Positions 49,455-59,054 of a stretch of DNA of 64,000 nt are shown here, one piece after another (the first letter of the stretch is position 1; each line of letters opens with the position of its first letter). Under the pieces are notes generated by a model. That model did not search any database. It worked only from the letters and a program-made list of their open reading frames with translations, and was not told where the DNA came from. The position numbers and the translations under genes were made by a program. Source of the DNA: an uncultured archaeon (lineage in GTDB: Archaea; Thermoproteota; EX4484-205; JAAOZP01); contig CALIBN010000016.1 of assembly GCA_938045545.1 (NCBI GenBank), positions 1 through 64,000 of the forward strand, written 5' to 3'.

Positions 49455-50445
49455 GTTTCTCCACAATGTTCTCTACAGTCTCCTCAATATCGTCTAAGGT
49501 GCATTTAACACCCTCTTTAAACTCAGTCTCGATAATTTTATTCAGGTTCTCAAGGCATATAGCTACCGGAATGCCAAACGCGGCTTCCCATAAATGCTTC
49601 CACTTATCCTCGGTGAAATAATTATTCAGATCTTTCTTTGCTCTGCTTAAGCTACGTTGATAATAATCGGATACGATCGTGGTCTTGACCTCAACTATCG
49701 CTACTCACTTCCCCTTATGGTAAACGTAGAAGTCCGGTCCCTCTGTCTCATATCCCTGGACGACCTTGAGCTCTTCCTTAGGTATTCCGGTCTTCCTAGA
49801 TACTACCTCCTTAACGTCTTCCTCTCGGTAAAATCTTGCATAATCCCAGCCGATTTCCCCAACCGGTCCTTTAACCCTTGGATCGTCTATCGAAAACCCT
49901 TTGTTAATTAGGCCCCCTACATCTTCAACCCTCACCACCAGAACCTTCTCGGGGTCCTCCAGGAATACCTCGTAGCGAGATGCGGCTTCCCCCACCCCCA
50001 TATAGTATTCTATCGTGAGCTTCTTTCTATCCACCTCGTATTTTGTGATTTTAATCCGCCTATATTTGCTGATCATTATCCTTGGAATGTATTCCTTGGA
50101 CTTCCTGTAGACCAGCTTGATTAGGTGCTCCTTACCTTTGTAATCCTTAATCGCGAAGGTGACGGCTGGTCCATGTTCCGATCTGTCGTAATGCGGGTTC
50201 CTCTCCAACGTCAATTTGCAAACCTCCTTCCCATCCACGACCAGCTTATATTCGCCTGAGCTGAATGCGATGTCGAAGGACGCATTCGCTTCCTTAAACA
50301 CGGTTTTAACGAACTCATGGGTGGTGATTTTGACGATCTTTATCTCAACCTCCTCACCACTCCGACCTATGTTGCTTGGAAGGTCGAACTCAAATGTCGG
50401 CCCATATTTCTTGTAAAATGTCCTTCTCTTGACCTCGATTTTCAC
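49438..50445 (-). pseudogene. Family B nuclease-like protein, copy 3, with one in-frame TGA
   Basis: A 335-codon frame with a single stop, TGA at 49705-49707, exactly in the nuclease core: GPDFYVYHKGK-stop-VAIVEVKTT. Copy 1 has Leu there. The N-terminal 220 residues form beta-rich domains (KVVDGKEVCKLTLERNPHYD... region, YEVFLEDPEKVLVVRVEDVG), followed by RFYREEDVKEVVSRKTG. The GTG start overlaps the stop of the upstream Cys-rich gene by four bases, so C and B are coupled. The stop truncates the protein before the E-x-K pair, which should abolish nuclease activity. Confidence 0.7.
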
Positions 50446-50879
50446 TCAACATGATTCCCTCCAAGGTACTGCTTGAGTTGTTCGCTGGGTATTCTAATCC
50501 TCAAGTTATCTTTATTCCGCCTAAAAACGCATCTCACCTTAAGGCCCTCCGGGTAATTAGCGAGCTCGCTGGGCTCCTCCCGTGCTGGCTCTCCGCCCTC
50601 CCGCGCGCGCAAGACTCCAGCATCAGGCTTAGCTTGAGATATGCACCCGCCCTTGGGGGGGACGAACCTGCCCGACTTAACGCAGGCCGAGGCGAGCTGG
50701 CAGGCCCTGCATCTAAGAGTTAGCCCCACGATTTTCACCTTTCCTACGATACACTGGTAAACCAGGCATAAATTCCTCCTCGATGAGTGGCATCCAGTGC
50801 ATAATCCGAGCCTAAGGTAATCGCATTTGCGACAAGGCTTTCCGCACTTGAGGGGCCCGTGCGCGACTTGCATTCTCAT
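50442..50879 (-). CDS. Family C Cys-rich protein, copy 3
   Basis: A 145-residue protein. The N-terminal 70 residues carry C-x3-C-x2-C-x6-C-x2-C (CGKPCRKC, LCTGC), then LCLVYQC, CRACQLASAC, consistent with two zinc or Fe-S sites. The C-terminal half is basic and ends NLRIRIPSEQLKQYLGG. The first 60 residues nearly match the frameshifted copy at 33195. It is followed by the nuclease-like gene with a GTGA overlap. Intact. Possible roles are nucleic-acid binding or Fe-S partner; unproven. Confidence 0.7.
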   Translation of the reverse strand: MRMQVAHGPLKCGKPCRKCDYLRLGLCTGCHSSRRNLCLVYQCIVGKVKIVGLTLRCRACQLASACVKSGRFVPPKGGCISQAKPDAGVLRAREGGEPAREEPSELANYPEGLKVRCVFRRNKDNLRIRIPSEQLKQYLGGNHVE

Positions 50880-50890
50880 GAACTCATCAC

Positions 50891-50924
50891 CTTTTCTTTA
50901 AAAGTTTTAAAAAGCATGGGAAAA
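50891..50924 (-). promoter_or_regulatory. Conserved promoter of the family C gene, copy 3
   Basis: On the minus strand CCATGCTTTTTAAAACTTTT then AAAGAAAAG precedes the family C ATG, nearly identical to 33150-33182. Conservation of non-coding sequence between copies 2 and 3 implies recent duplication or functional constraint. Confidence 0.6.
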
Positions 50925-51103
50925 TACACTAGGTATCGTCGGAAAGGGATTCGCCTCATCTAGGGTCTTTATAGAGTCGCCCAGCCTTCGTGGTTTCAGG
51001 TCGCCATTCTTACCACTGAGAGGGTCTCGTCGTACCTCAGGTATTTTTTTATAAACGAGGAGTAAAAGCTTTATTTGGCCTCTGCATCAACCTTACTTTA
51101 GAC

Positions 51104-51230
51104 GTCGGGGTAGCCAAACCTGGTTAAGGCGCGAGATGCGCGATGTACGCGAGCCTGCTAAGCTCGTGGCCCATGAGAGTTCCATGATGGAACCACGAGG
51201 GCCGTGCGGGTTCAAATCCCGCCCCCGACG
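51104..51230 (+). tRNA. tRNA-Ser(GCT) with two probable non-canonical introns
   Basis: Acceptor GTCGGGG/CCCCGAC, discriminator G. Anticodon arm CGAGC-CTGCTAA-GCTCG gives GCT. T arm GCGGG-TTCAAAT-CCCGC. About 18 extra bases (GCGAGATGCGCGATGTAC) lie between the D arm and anticodon arm. The variable arm GGCCC/GGGCC holds an extended loop with its own hairpin GTTCC/GGAAC. Two introns totalling about 40 bases are inferred. Confidence 0.85.
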
Positions 51231-51461
51231 TTTTCCCCTTACAGTTATTGTTTCAGAAAAACCTGGTTGTTATCTCTTCCGATGATCTGTTTTACAGGTT
51301 TCTGGAACTTAGGCCGTTCTTCACGCGCGTTAATCGAGGGCCCTGCTTAATCTTATGGCTGGATGGTTTAACCTTGTTTTTTTGTCAGTATTCTCCCGTT
51401 GATTAAGCTGAAAAAAGTCGTTTTAATGTTTTAATACCTGTGACTCTGGTTTAAGCTCCGC

Positions 51462-54080
51462 ATGGAGAAAAGGAAGGAAAGGAAGGTTGTTAAGAGAGAC
51501 GGCAGGGTCGTGGATTTCGACCCTAACAGGATTAGGAACGCTATTGCAAAGGCAATGGCGAGTGTGAAACAGTATGATGAGAAGACTTTGGAGAAGGTTG
51601 TTAACTACGTGTTAAACGTTTTAAACGGGAAGTATGAGGCCGGGGAGACTCCGCATGTCGAGGATATTCAGGATGTGGTTGAGCTTGCCCTTATGAAGTT
51701 TGATCTTTACGATGTTGCTAAAGCCTATATTCTTTACAGGAAGGAGAGGGAGAGGGTAAGGGAGGAGAAGAAGGCTCTTCTTCAGAAAAGCTTTGTGGAC
51801 GAGGTTGATAAGGAGTTTTCTGTTAACGCGATCAGGCTGCTTGTGAACCGCTACCTTCTTAAAGATGAGAACGGTAAGCTCGTCGAGTCGCCTAAACAGT
51901 TGTTTCAAAGAGTAGCCTTAACCGTTGTGATACCGGATATTCTTCACGACCCGAGGGTGTTCTCTAAGGATGGAGGATTAACGGTGTTTCCGAGAGAGGA
52001 TTTCAACGCCAGCCACTATGCGAATAAGCTTGGCCTAGGAAAGAGCGGCAACGAGTATGCTGTCACCTGGAACGAGTATCATTTGGAACGCATGAAGGCT
52101 CTTTACGACGAGCTTAATTCTCAAGGCAGGATGAAGGTTTCTTGGAGCGGTTTTCTCAGAATGCTTCTTTCAGGCGAGTTTGAAAACTATTACGAGAATT
52201 TCAGGGCCTATTATGATCTTATGGTTTCTAAGAAGTTCATGCCAAATTCACCGACGCTGTTTAACGCTGGGACTAGGCTTGGCCAGCTTTCAGCTTGCTT
52301 CGTGTTGGATGTTGAGGACAATATCGAGTCTATTATGAATGCTGCAACCCAGGCGGCCATCATCTTCAAATCCGGTGGAGGCATTGGGATAAACTATTCT
52401 AAGCTGAGGCCCGCGGGCGACATTGTCTCAAGCACCTCAGGAGTGGCGAGTGGCCCCGTTTCATTCATGAGGATAATAGACACCGTCACAGACGTGGTTA
52501 AACAGGGAGGTAGGAGAAGGGGGGCGAACATGGGGATTCTCGAGGTTAACCATCCGGATATAGAGATGTTTATAACGGCCAAGTCTGAACGGGGGAGGCT
52601 TGAAAACTTCAACATATCTGTCCTCATAAATGATGATTTCTGGGACTACTTGGAGAAGGATGTACCATATCCGCTTGCAAACCCAAGGGATAGGAGGGTT
52701 TGGAAGACTATTCGTGCCAGAGACGTTTTCTGGAAGATTGCGGAGATGGCTTGGAGAACAGGCGACCCGGGTGTCCTCTTCTTGGAAAACATCAACAGGA
52801 GAAACATAATGGCGAAAAATAAGGGTCCAATAAAGTCCACTAACCCCTGCGGAGAGGAACCCTTGTATCCCTATGAATCCTGCAACCTGGGTTCGATAAA
52901 CCTGTATGCGTTCGTGAAAAGAAGTAGAGAAGAAGCTGTCTTCGACTGGGAGGAGTTTAGCCGAGTAGTTGGGATCGCCCTCAGGTTTCTAGACAACGTG
53001 ATAGATGTGAACAAGCTTCCTTTAAACGAGATAGAGCGTGCGACTAAGCTTACGAGGAAGGTTGGCCTAGGTGTCATGGGCTTGGCCGACTTACTTTTCG
53101 CCCTGAGAATACCTTACAACAGCGAGGAGGGCTTCAGGCTGATGGGCAGAATAGCGGAACACTTGACTTTCTACGCTATGAAGGAGTCTTGCATGCTTTC
53201 TAAGGAGCGCGGCGCCTTCCCGCTGTATGCTGAATCATCTTACCCTGACGGCGAGATGCCGATTGAAGGCTACTATCATAAGGACTGGCAGACTCTCCCC
53301 TGGAGCGACCTGCAGCAGGAGATAACAAGGTTTGGAATAAGGAATGCGGAGGTGACCACCATCGCTCCAACCGGCTCTATTTCCATGCTGGTTGACGTTT
53401 CCTCTGGGATAGAGCCCCAGTTTGCCCTAATATATGAGAAGAGGGTTAGCGTAGGAACATTCTATTACGTGGATGTTGAGTTTGAGAAAGCACTTAGGGA
53501 AAATGGTCTTTACGACGAGAAGACGCTTAAGCTGATTTCAGACAACGGCGGTTCGCTCGTGGGCCTCGACTTACCCGAGGAGCTACGCCGCGTGTTCCTA
53601 ACCGCATACGATATACCCTGGTGGGACCATGTGAGGGCTCAGGCAGAGTTCACGAAATGGATTTGCGCCGCGGTCAGTAAAACCATAAACATGCCGAACT
53701 GGGTTACTGTAGAGGATGTTCAGAAGGCTTTCACTCTGGCACGTGCAATGAGAGTAAAGGGAGTCACCATTTACCGTGACGGCTCCCTCCCGTATCAGGT
53801 CTTAGTCACACCTTCCTCGAAACTAGGAAAGTATGCGAAGATCGTGGACAACTCGACTATTGAAATCGCAAGGACCCTGGGAGTCGAAATAAAAGATTTC
53901 GGAGAAGAATCGGAAGGCAAGACATCAAAAACGGCAGCCGCCTCGGAGAAACCTGTTCTAATTCTTAACGAGAATAATAAGTCTGACCAATGTCCGAGCT
54001 GTGGCAGTAAAAGGCTCATCATGGAGGGCGGGTGCCTAACCTGCATCGACTGCGGTTGGAGCGTATGCCCCATTTCCTAG
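51462..54080 (+). CDS. nrdJ: Adenosylcobalamin-dependent (class II) ribonucleotide reductase
   Basis: An 872-residue enzyme making deoxyribonucleotides. An ATP-cone occupies residues about 5 to 95 (KVVKRDGRVVDFDPNRIRNA). The catalytic barrel has SACFVLDVEDNIESI (active-site Cys), GGGIGINYSKLRP, NPCGEEPLYPYESCNLGSIN (the N-x-C-x-E radical site), and PTGSISMLVDVSSGIEP (phosphate loop). The C terminus ends in a zinc ribbon, CPSCGS...CIDCGWSVC, with the redox Cys pair. The gene is fully open. It is followed after 14 bases by the cobalamin adenosyltransferase that makes its cofactor. Confidence 0.96.
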   Translation: MEKRKERKVVKRDGRVVDFDPNRIRNAIAKAMASVKQYDEKTLEKVVNYVLNVLNGKYEAGETPHVEDIQDVVELALMKFDLYDVAKAYILYRKERERVREEKKALLQKSFVDEVDKEFSVNAIRLLVNRYLLKDENGKLVESPKQLFQRVALTVVIPDILHDPRVFSKDGGLTVFPREDFNASHYANKLGLGKSGNEYAVTWNEYHLERMKALYDELNSQGRMKVSWSGFLRMLLSGEFENYYENFRAYYDLMVSKKFMPNSPTLFNAGTRLGQLSACFVLDVEDNIESIMNAATQAAIIFKSGGGIGINYSKLRPAGDIVSSTSGVASGPVSFMRIIDTVTDVVKQGGRRRGANMGILEVNHPDIEMFITAKSERGRLENFNISVLINDDFWDYLEKDVPYPLANPRDRRVWKTIRARDVFWKIAEMAWRTGDPGVLFLENINRRNIMAKNKGPIKSTNPCGEEPLYPYESCNLGSINLYAFVKRSREEAVFDWEEFSRVVGIALRFLDNVIDVNKLPLNEIERATKLTRKVGLGVMGLADLLFALRIPYNSEEGFRLMGRIAEHLTFYAMKESCMLSKERGAFPLYAESSYPDGEMPIEGYYHKDWQTLPWSDLQQEITRFGIRNAEVTTIAPTGSISMLVDVSSGIEPQFALIYEKRVSVGTFYYVDVEFEKALRENGLYDEKTLKLISDNGGSLVGLDLPEELRRVFLTAYDIPWWDHVRAQAEFTKWICAAVSKTINMPNWVTVEDVQKAFTLARAMRVKGVTIYRDGSLPYQVLVTPSSKLGKYAKIVDNSTIEIARTLGVEIKDFGEESEGKTSKTAAASEKPVLILNENNKSDQCPSCGSKRLIMEGGCLTCIDCGWSVCPIS

Positions 54081-54094
54081 AGGAGGCGTGACCC

Positions 54095-54604
54095 TTGGGT
54101 AAAGTATTCCTCTATACTGGAACAGGAGCGGGTAAGACGACTAACGCGATAGGTTTAGCCGTCAGGGCAGTCGGCCACGGTTTGAAAGCCGTGATAATAC
54201 AGTTTATGAAGGGATGGAGGAACACCGGAGAATACTTGATAGCTGAACGCTTACAGCCCGAGTATGAGATTCATCTGGCTGGAAGAGAAGAGTGGGTGGA
54301 CCTTAAAAACCCGTCTGAGGAGGACAAGAAGATGGCTGGAAAAGGCATTAACCTAGCTAGGGAAAAACTAAAGGAGAAGCCGGCTCTCCTAGTGTTAGAC
54401 GAGATAGGCCTAGCCGCCTTTATAGGCTTAGTTTCTGTCGAAGACGTTTTAAAGCTGTTAGACGAAGTGCCTGAGGAAACAGACGTGGTTTTAACAGGCA
54501 GGTACGTGCCCCCTGAGCTCGTCAACAGGGCTGACTTCGTGAATCTGGTGGTGGAGGTTAAGAGCCCGAGAGAACTCTACACTAAAATAGGCATAACACA
54601 TTAA
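54095..54604 (+). CDS. cobA: Cob(I)alamin adenosyltransferase, CobA/BtuR type
   Basis: A 169-residue P-loop enzyme, TTG start, that converts cob(I)alamin plus ATP into adenosylcobalamin. Motifs: YTGTGAGKTTNAIGLAVRA (P-loop), VIIQFMKGW, LLVLDEIGLAAF and VVLTGRYVPPELV, all characteristic of CobA/BtuR. It lies 14 bases downstream of nrdJ, so the reductase and the enzyme that supplies its radical cofactor are probably made from one mRNA. Confidence 0.92.
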   Translation: MGKVFLYTGTGAGKTTNAIGLAVRAVGHGLKAVIIQFMKGWRNTGEYLIAERLQPEYEIHLAGREEWVDLKNPSEEDKKMAGKGINLAREKLKEKPALLVLDEIGLAAFIGLVSVEDVLKLLDEVPEETDVVLTGRYVPPELVNRADFVNLVVEVKSPRELYTKIGITH

Positions 54605-55383
54605 ACACTGTTCTCCAGACTCGATGAATTAAAGCTACTTGCATACTCCAGAGCCCCCTTTAAGGCTTTGCAGTTAATATTTTTAAAATCGCCAAACTCG
54701 TTTTGCAAAAGTGTTCCACTTATTAGCAGGAATAGGGTGTTCTCCACATCGAGCCGCCGGTTAAAGGCTTTTGAAAACTACCAAATACAGAAGGTTAAAT
54801 AGCTTAGACGGTTGAATGAGAGTGGTTGGCTCGCAACAATCGTGTTTCCCAAGAAATTCTTCATCCGTAATGGATCTTTTAATCGTTTCAACTTATGGTT
54901 TTTGAAAACGGCCTGATTTCAAGCTACTAACCTGAAAAATCCTGTTGAATCTGATGATCTCTCAGATTTAGCGTTGCTTGAAAATAGGGTGCAGGGTTGC
55001 TTTAAAAATAAATATTCTGATGTTGAGCATTTTACAAATTAACTGCTCCATGGTAAAAATGTTTTCTGAAAACAGCTCATCCCAGTGTAGCCATCGTCAA
55101 TCAAGCTCGATTCACAGCCTGTTTCACAAACAACTTTTATTCTTTAAAGAAACTCGTAGCTGCATGATTTTCTCCGGGAGTAGCCAGAAGCATCGCCGTT
55201 AATAAAGACGAGAAGAGAGGAATATCGTTTTTACAGGAGAATGATAGCCGTAAGAATCCGTGTTCCCTTAAAAAAGAAAAAGCTTTTTGAATCGTCGAAC
55301 ATAGGAAAGAAGGGCCACTTTTTAAACGGCAAAATAGATTTAATTATAGGATAAAATTTATATTTTACCATTTTTCAATCCTG
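54605..55383. other. 779-base gap with no convincing gene
   Basis: AT-rich sequence between cobA and the GCS2-like gene. A 74-codon frame at 54978 has unusual composition and no recognisable motif, and I do not count it as a gene. No tRNA, clear hairpin series or repeat was seen. The last 60 bases contain several TATA-like runs (for example ATAAAATTTATATTTTA) that probably serve the downstream gene. Confidence 0.5.
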
Positions 55384-56466
55384 TTGGAAACGAAGAGCAC
55401 TTACTACGTGTTAGTTGAGGAGGAAGAGCCCATTACGATAGGTGTTGAAATAGAATTCTATACTATTTTAAATAGCGAGGGAAAAATATCGAGACGCGTT
55501 ATTATCCCGGATGTAAAGCCTTCAAAGACAGGAGAAAGGTTTACCGTTGACAAGAGCATAGGCACGGAATATGTTTCCAAGCCCTTTGAAAACGTGAGAG
55601 AAGCCTTGCAAACCATAAGCGCTGGACTCGAGAAGTATGCTGATTCACCCATAGCTGACAACGTTCTTCCACTGCCAGTAGGAGGATGGAACGACAGGTT
55701 TGCAGGCACCCATTTCCACCTGGGTTTTAAGGATAGGGGCTTAAGCAGAGAAGAAGCTGGAAGCCTGGCAAGCTACATTCACGATCATATTCCTTTTATC
55801 ATAGCGGTTTCCGCCAACTCGCCTGTCTGGAGGAGAAGAATAACACCATACTCGTCTAACAGGCTGCTGCGCGGCGGCGGTAAATACTGCATCCCTGTTG
55901 CCAAAGGAGAGTTAAACCAGAATCATTACAGGGAGATGAATTTCAACCCTGAGAATAAGCATAAACCTTCAACGCTTGAACTCAGAGTTTGCGACAGCAA
56001 TATTCCACCTTATGTTTGCACCGTCATGACTATACTCAGGATCCTGGCTTTAGCTTGGAGAAATGGTAGAGATCCTTGCAACGAGTTGACGCATGAAGCA
56101 TACCTTGAAACAAGGGCTGAGGCTGCGCGGAGAGGCGCCGCTGCGAAGCTCTATTGGAATGGAAACCATGTTACTGTAGGCGAATATTTAACACTTCTAC
56201 TCGACAATTACTGTGAAGAAGCCGGCATGCTGGACATTCCCAAGGATGTCGTCGAAGTCTTTAACCTTCTTGAAGCAAAGTTGAATAACGCGGAGGCTCT
56301 TAGACATACCGCGGTAAAACTGCAGAGGAGATTCGGGGGAAACTGGGAGGGAAAAATGGCTTTTAAACTGGCTTCCGCTTTGAAAACCCTGTTGAAAGGG
56401 GGGTCGCTTAGAGACTATCACGAGGCGCTTGGGCTAAGGGTCTCAAGCTGGTTTAAAAACGCATAG
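55384..56466 (+). CDS. GCS2-like carboxylate-amine ligase
   Basis: A 360-residue protein (TTG start) of the glutamate-cysteine ligase type 2 / YbdK superfamily. Motifs are ITIGVEIEFYTI (metal-binding Glu pair), GTHFHLGF, and PSTLELRVCDSNIPPY. These enzymes form an amide bond at the gamma-carboxylate of glutamate or a similar acid using ATP. The amine partner is unknown; gamma-glutamylcysteine synthesis is one option. Complete. DNA ligase follows in the same direction after 46 bases. Confidence 0.8.
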   Translation: METKSTYYVLVEEEEPITIGVEIEFYTILNSEGKISRRVIIPDVKPSKTGERFTVDKSIGTEYVSKPFENVREALQTISAGLEKYADSPIADNVLPLPVGGWNDRFAGTHFHLGFKDRGLSREEAGSLASYIHDHIPFIIAVSANSPVWRRRITPYSSNRLLRGGGKYCIPVAKGELNQNHYREMNFNPENKHKPSTLELRVCDSNIPPYVCTVMTILRILALAWRNGRDPCNELTHEAYLETRAEAARRGAAAKLYWNGNHVTVGEYLTLLLDNYCEEAGMLDIPKDVVEVFNLLEAKLNNAEALRHTAVKLQRRFGGNWEGKMAFKLASALKTLLKGGSLRDYHEALGLRVSSWFKNA

Positions 56467-56512
56467 ATTTATCAGCCCGAGGAGCATTTTTAAAACGGAA
56501 TCCGAGGAGGAA

Positions 56513-58120
56513 ATGAAGGAAAGCGGGGAGACATTATTCGTCGAACTCGCCAAGCTTTGCGAGAAGCTTTCCGAGACAACGAGGAGGCTTGAGAAGATTA
56601 GGATGATAGGAGAGTTTCTGAAGGGTTTGAGAAGGGAGGAGATAAGCCCGGCTGTTCTGCTGATAGTCGGAGAAATATTTCCGGAAGCTTCTTCCAAGAC
56701 CCTTGAAATAGGATACGCTACGATAAGCAAGATCATCGAATCTCCCTCTCAGACTCCCCTCTTCCAGAAGCCTCTGACAATCCTGAACGTTGCAGAATAT
56801 TTTGAAAAGATTGCGAAAGCCACCGGCTCAGGGTCGAGGGAGAACAAGGAGCTCGTCTTAAGATCCATGCTTGAGAGAGCCTCTGAGCTTGAAGCCAAAT
56901 ATATTGTTAAGAATATTTTTGGAGAAATGCAGCATGGAGTTGGAGAGGGAGTTATGCTCGAGGCTATTGCAAGAGCCTCAGGAACTAGTCTGGACCTCGT
57001 AAGGAGGGCTCTCATGTTCTCGGGCAACCTGGGAAAGGTCGCCGAGGCAGCTTTAACCTCTGGCGAAGAAGGCTTGAAAAGAATAGGCCTAACCCTCTTT
57101 AATCCGGTGAAGCCCATGCTTGCACAGATGGTCTACAGCGTGGAAGAGGTCTTCAAGTATCACGAGAAAGCTGCTTTCGAATACAAGTTCGACGGAGCTC
57201 GCGTACAGATTCATAAGAAGAACAGTATGATTAGGATTTTCAGCAGGCGTTTGACAGACGTTACTGTCAGCATACCTGAAATAGTTGATGAGGCTATAAA
57301 CGGGGTTAATGCTGAGGAGGCGATACTCGACGGAGAGGTTATAGCTGTCGGTTTAAACGGCAGACCACTCCCCTTCCAGGATTTGATGAGAAGGTTCACT
57401 AAAGTTAAGAATATTGAAGAAGAGATGAAAAGAATACCTCTTAAACTGTATCTTTTCGACTTGATCTACTTGAACGGTAGGCAGCTGATAGATGAACCCT
57501 ACTCGCAGAGATGGAGCATGCTTGAACAGGTTGGGAGAAACATGAACCTCGCCCCGAGAATAGTGACTTCAAGCATCAGTGAAGCCAAGGAGTTTTTGAA
57601 GAAAGCTTTAGAAGAAGGCCACGAAGGAGTTGTCGCCAAGGCTCTCAACAGTCCTTACGTGCCAGGAACCAGGGGGAGGCTCTGGCTTAAACTGAAGACA
57701 GCTGATTACCTTGACCTAGTCATTATCGGTGCCCAATGGGGCTACGGGAGGAGGACAGGCTGGTTAAGCGACTATTTCCTAGCGGCGCTGAACGAGGAAA
57801 CTGGGGGCTACGAGATAGTGGGCAAGACCTTCAAAGGCTTGACTGACGAGGAATTCGAGGAAATGACCAGAAGGCTGCTGAAGCTCAAGGTAAGAGAGGA
57901 GGATAATACTGTCTGGGTAAAGCCGGAGATAGTTGTTGAGGTAGCATACAGTGAAATCCAGAGGAGCCCAAGGTACAAGTCTGGGTTCGCACTGAGGTTT
58001 GCGAGAATAACTCGAATAAGGAGTGATAAGGCTCCGTCTGAGGCAGATACTTTAAAAAGGGTTAGAGAGCTCTACGAGGGTCAGAAGAAGAGAAAAGGAG
58101 CTCTGGAGCAAGAATATTAA
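56513..58120 (+). CDS. lig: ATP-dependent DNA ligase
   Basis: A 535-residue replicative-type archaeal ligase, slightly shorter than the usual 550-600. An N-terminal helical DNA-binding domain is followed by the adenylation motif FEYKFDGARVQIH with the AMP-accepting Lys (K-x-DG), motif IIIa LYLFDLIYLNG, motif IV EGVVAKALNSPY, and motif V LWLKLKTADYLD. The C-terminal OB fold is complete (VVEVAYSEIQRSPRYKSGFALRF). It seals nicks in Okazaki fragments and repair. It is followed by an acetyltransferase gene after 30 bases. Confidence 0.95.
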   Translation: MKESGETLFVELAKLCEKLSETTRRLEKIRMIGEFLKGLRREEISPAVLLIVGEIFPEASSKTLEIGYATISKIIESPSQTPLFQKPLTILNVAEYFEKIAKATGSGSRENKELVLRSMLERASELEAKYIVKNIFGEMQHGVGEGVMLEAIARASGTSLDLVRRALMFSGNLGKVAEAALTSGEEGLKRIGLTLFNPVKPMLAQMVYSVEEVFKYHEKAAFEYKFDGARVQIHKKNSMIRIFSRRLTDVTVSIPEIVDEAINGVNAEEAILDGEVIAVGLNGRPLPFQDLMRRFTKVKNIEEEMKRIPLKLYLFDLIYLNGRQLIDEPYSQRWSMLEQVGRNMNLAPRIVTSSISEAKEFLKKALEEGHEGVVAKALNSPYVPGTRGRLWLKLKTADYLDLVIIGAQWGYGRRTGWLSDYFLAALNEETGGYEIVGKTFKGLTDEEFEEMTRRLLKLKVREEDNTVWVKPEIVVEVAYSEIQRSPRYKSGFALRFARITRIRSDKAPSEADTLKRVRELYEGQKKRKGALEQEY

Positions 58121-58150
58121 TAAACGGGTAATTGAAAGGTTTGCATTACA

Positions 58151-59041
58151 TTGGATGTTGCCGTTAAAGAAAGCCGGGATCCAGATAAGGTCGCCAGGCT
58201 GTTCGAGCAGCATAAGGACAGCCCGTTCACATACTTAACAAATATTCCGCTTGTGAAGATGCTGAGCCAACTGGAATCATTCAAAATATTTGTGGCGGAG
58301 GTTGATGGCGAAACAGTCGGTTGTATTCACTCCTTAAGCTACATTTATGACTGTGGGTATGTCGGGGGGCTTCTAGTCCACAAAGATTTCAGGAGGAAAG
58401 GAATTGGAAGTAGCCTGCTGGATGCAGCCTTAAACAGTTTGAACACGAGGTATGTTTACCTCTTCGTCGAGGAGAAGAATACTGCGGCGGTAAGGCTCGT
58501 TGAAAAAACAGGTTTTAAAAGAATCTATAAAGGGCGCCGATATATTGTTTCAACCCAGCTGGATGAGGCTTCAGGAGGCCTGAGAATAACTAATGATGTT
58601 GACTGGGCCTCTTTGAAGAGGAGCATCGGCTTCAAGGAGAGGAACGGGGCTGTTAACCTTGGCTACTATCCTGTTAAGATGAGGGAGAAAGCATTCGAAG
58701 ACCTAAGAGCTAGCAACAGGATCATAAGATGCGGCGGTGTTATAGCGATCGTTGAGAATTCTTACGGATTGACTATTGGAGACCATCTTTACGCTTTTAA
58801 CGATCACATCGTCAGGAGCCTGCGATGCGTCGACACGTCGAGAAGAATTGTCGAAGTAAACCCCTTCTACACGAAGCCTAGATTATCAGACTTGATTAAT
58901 ATGGTGAACTATTTAGTATCGCTGGGAGAAGTACACGTTAAGACTTATGATGGAGACCCTGTGGCCAGTAGACTTCCTTTAACAGGAAGAATAGGGGCAT
59001 TGACGATGGAATATGAAAAACGGGGGTTTAATATGTTTTAA
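58151..59041 (+). CDS. GNAT N-acetyltransferase with a second C-terminal domain
   Basis: A 296-residue protein, TTG start. The N-terminal 140 residues form a GNAT domain with the acetyl-CoA motif GGLLVHKDFRRKGIGSSLLD and the closing VRLVEKTGFKRIYKGRRY. Residues about 150 to 296 form a second, degenerate acetyltransferase-like domain without a clear cofactor motif. Substrate unknown; such two-domain proteins can modify small molecules or protein N termini. It lies in line with DNA ligase. Confidence 0.75.
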   Translation: MDVAVKESRDPDKVARLFEQHKDSPFTYLTNIPLVKMLSQLESFKIFVAEVDGETVGCIHSLSYIYDCGYVGGLLVHKDFRRKGIGSSLLDAALNSLNTRYVYLFVEEKNTAAVRLVEKTGFKRIYKGRRYIVSTQLDEASGGLRITNDVDWASLKRSIGFKERNGAVNLGYYPVKMREKAFEDLRASNRIIRCGGVIAIVENSYGLTIGDHLYAFNDHIVRSLRCVDTSRRIVEVNPFYTKPRLSDLINMVNYLVSLGEVHVKTYDGDPVASRLPLTGRIGALTMEYEKRGFNMF

Positions 59042-59054
59042 GAGAAATGTTGAA

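Noticed and set aside
54978-55202. 74-codon frame in the gap after cobA
   Set aside because: Unusual Ser/His/Cys/Phe-rich composition, no motif, no ribosome-binding site; looks like chance in AT-rich sequence.
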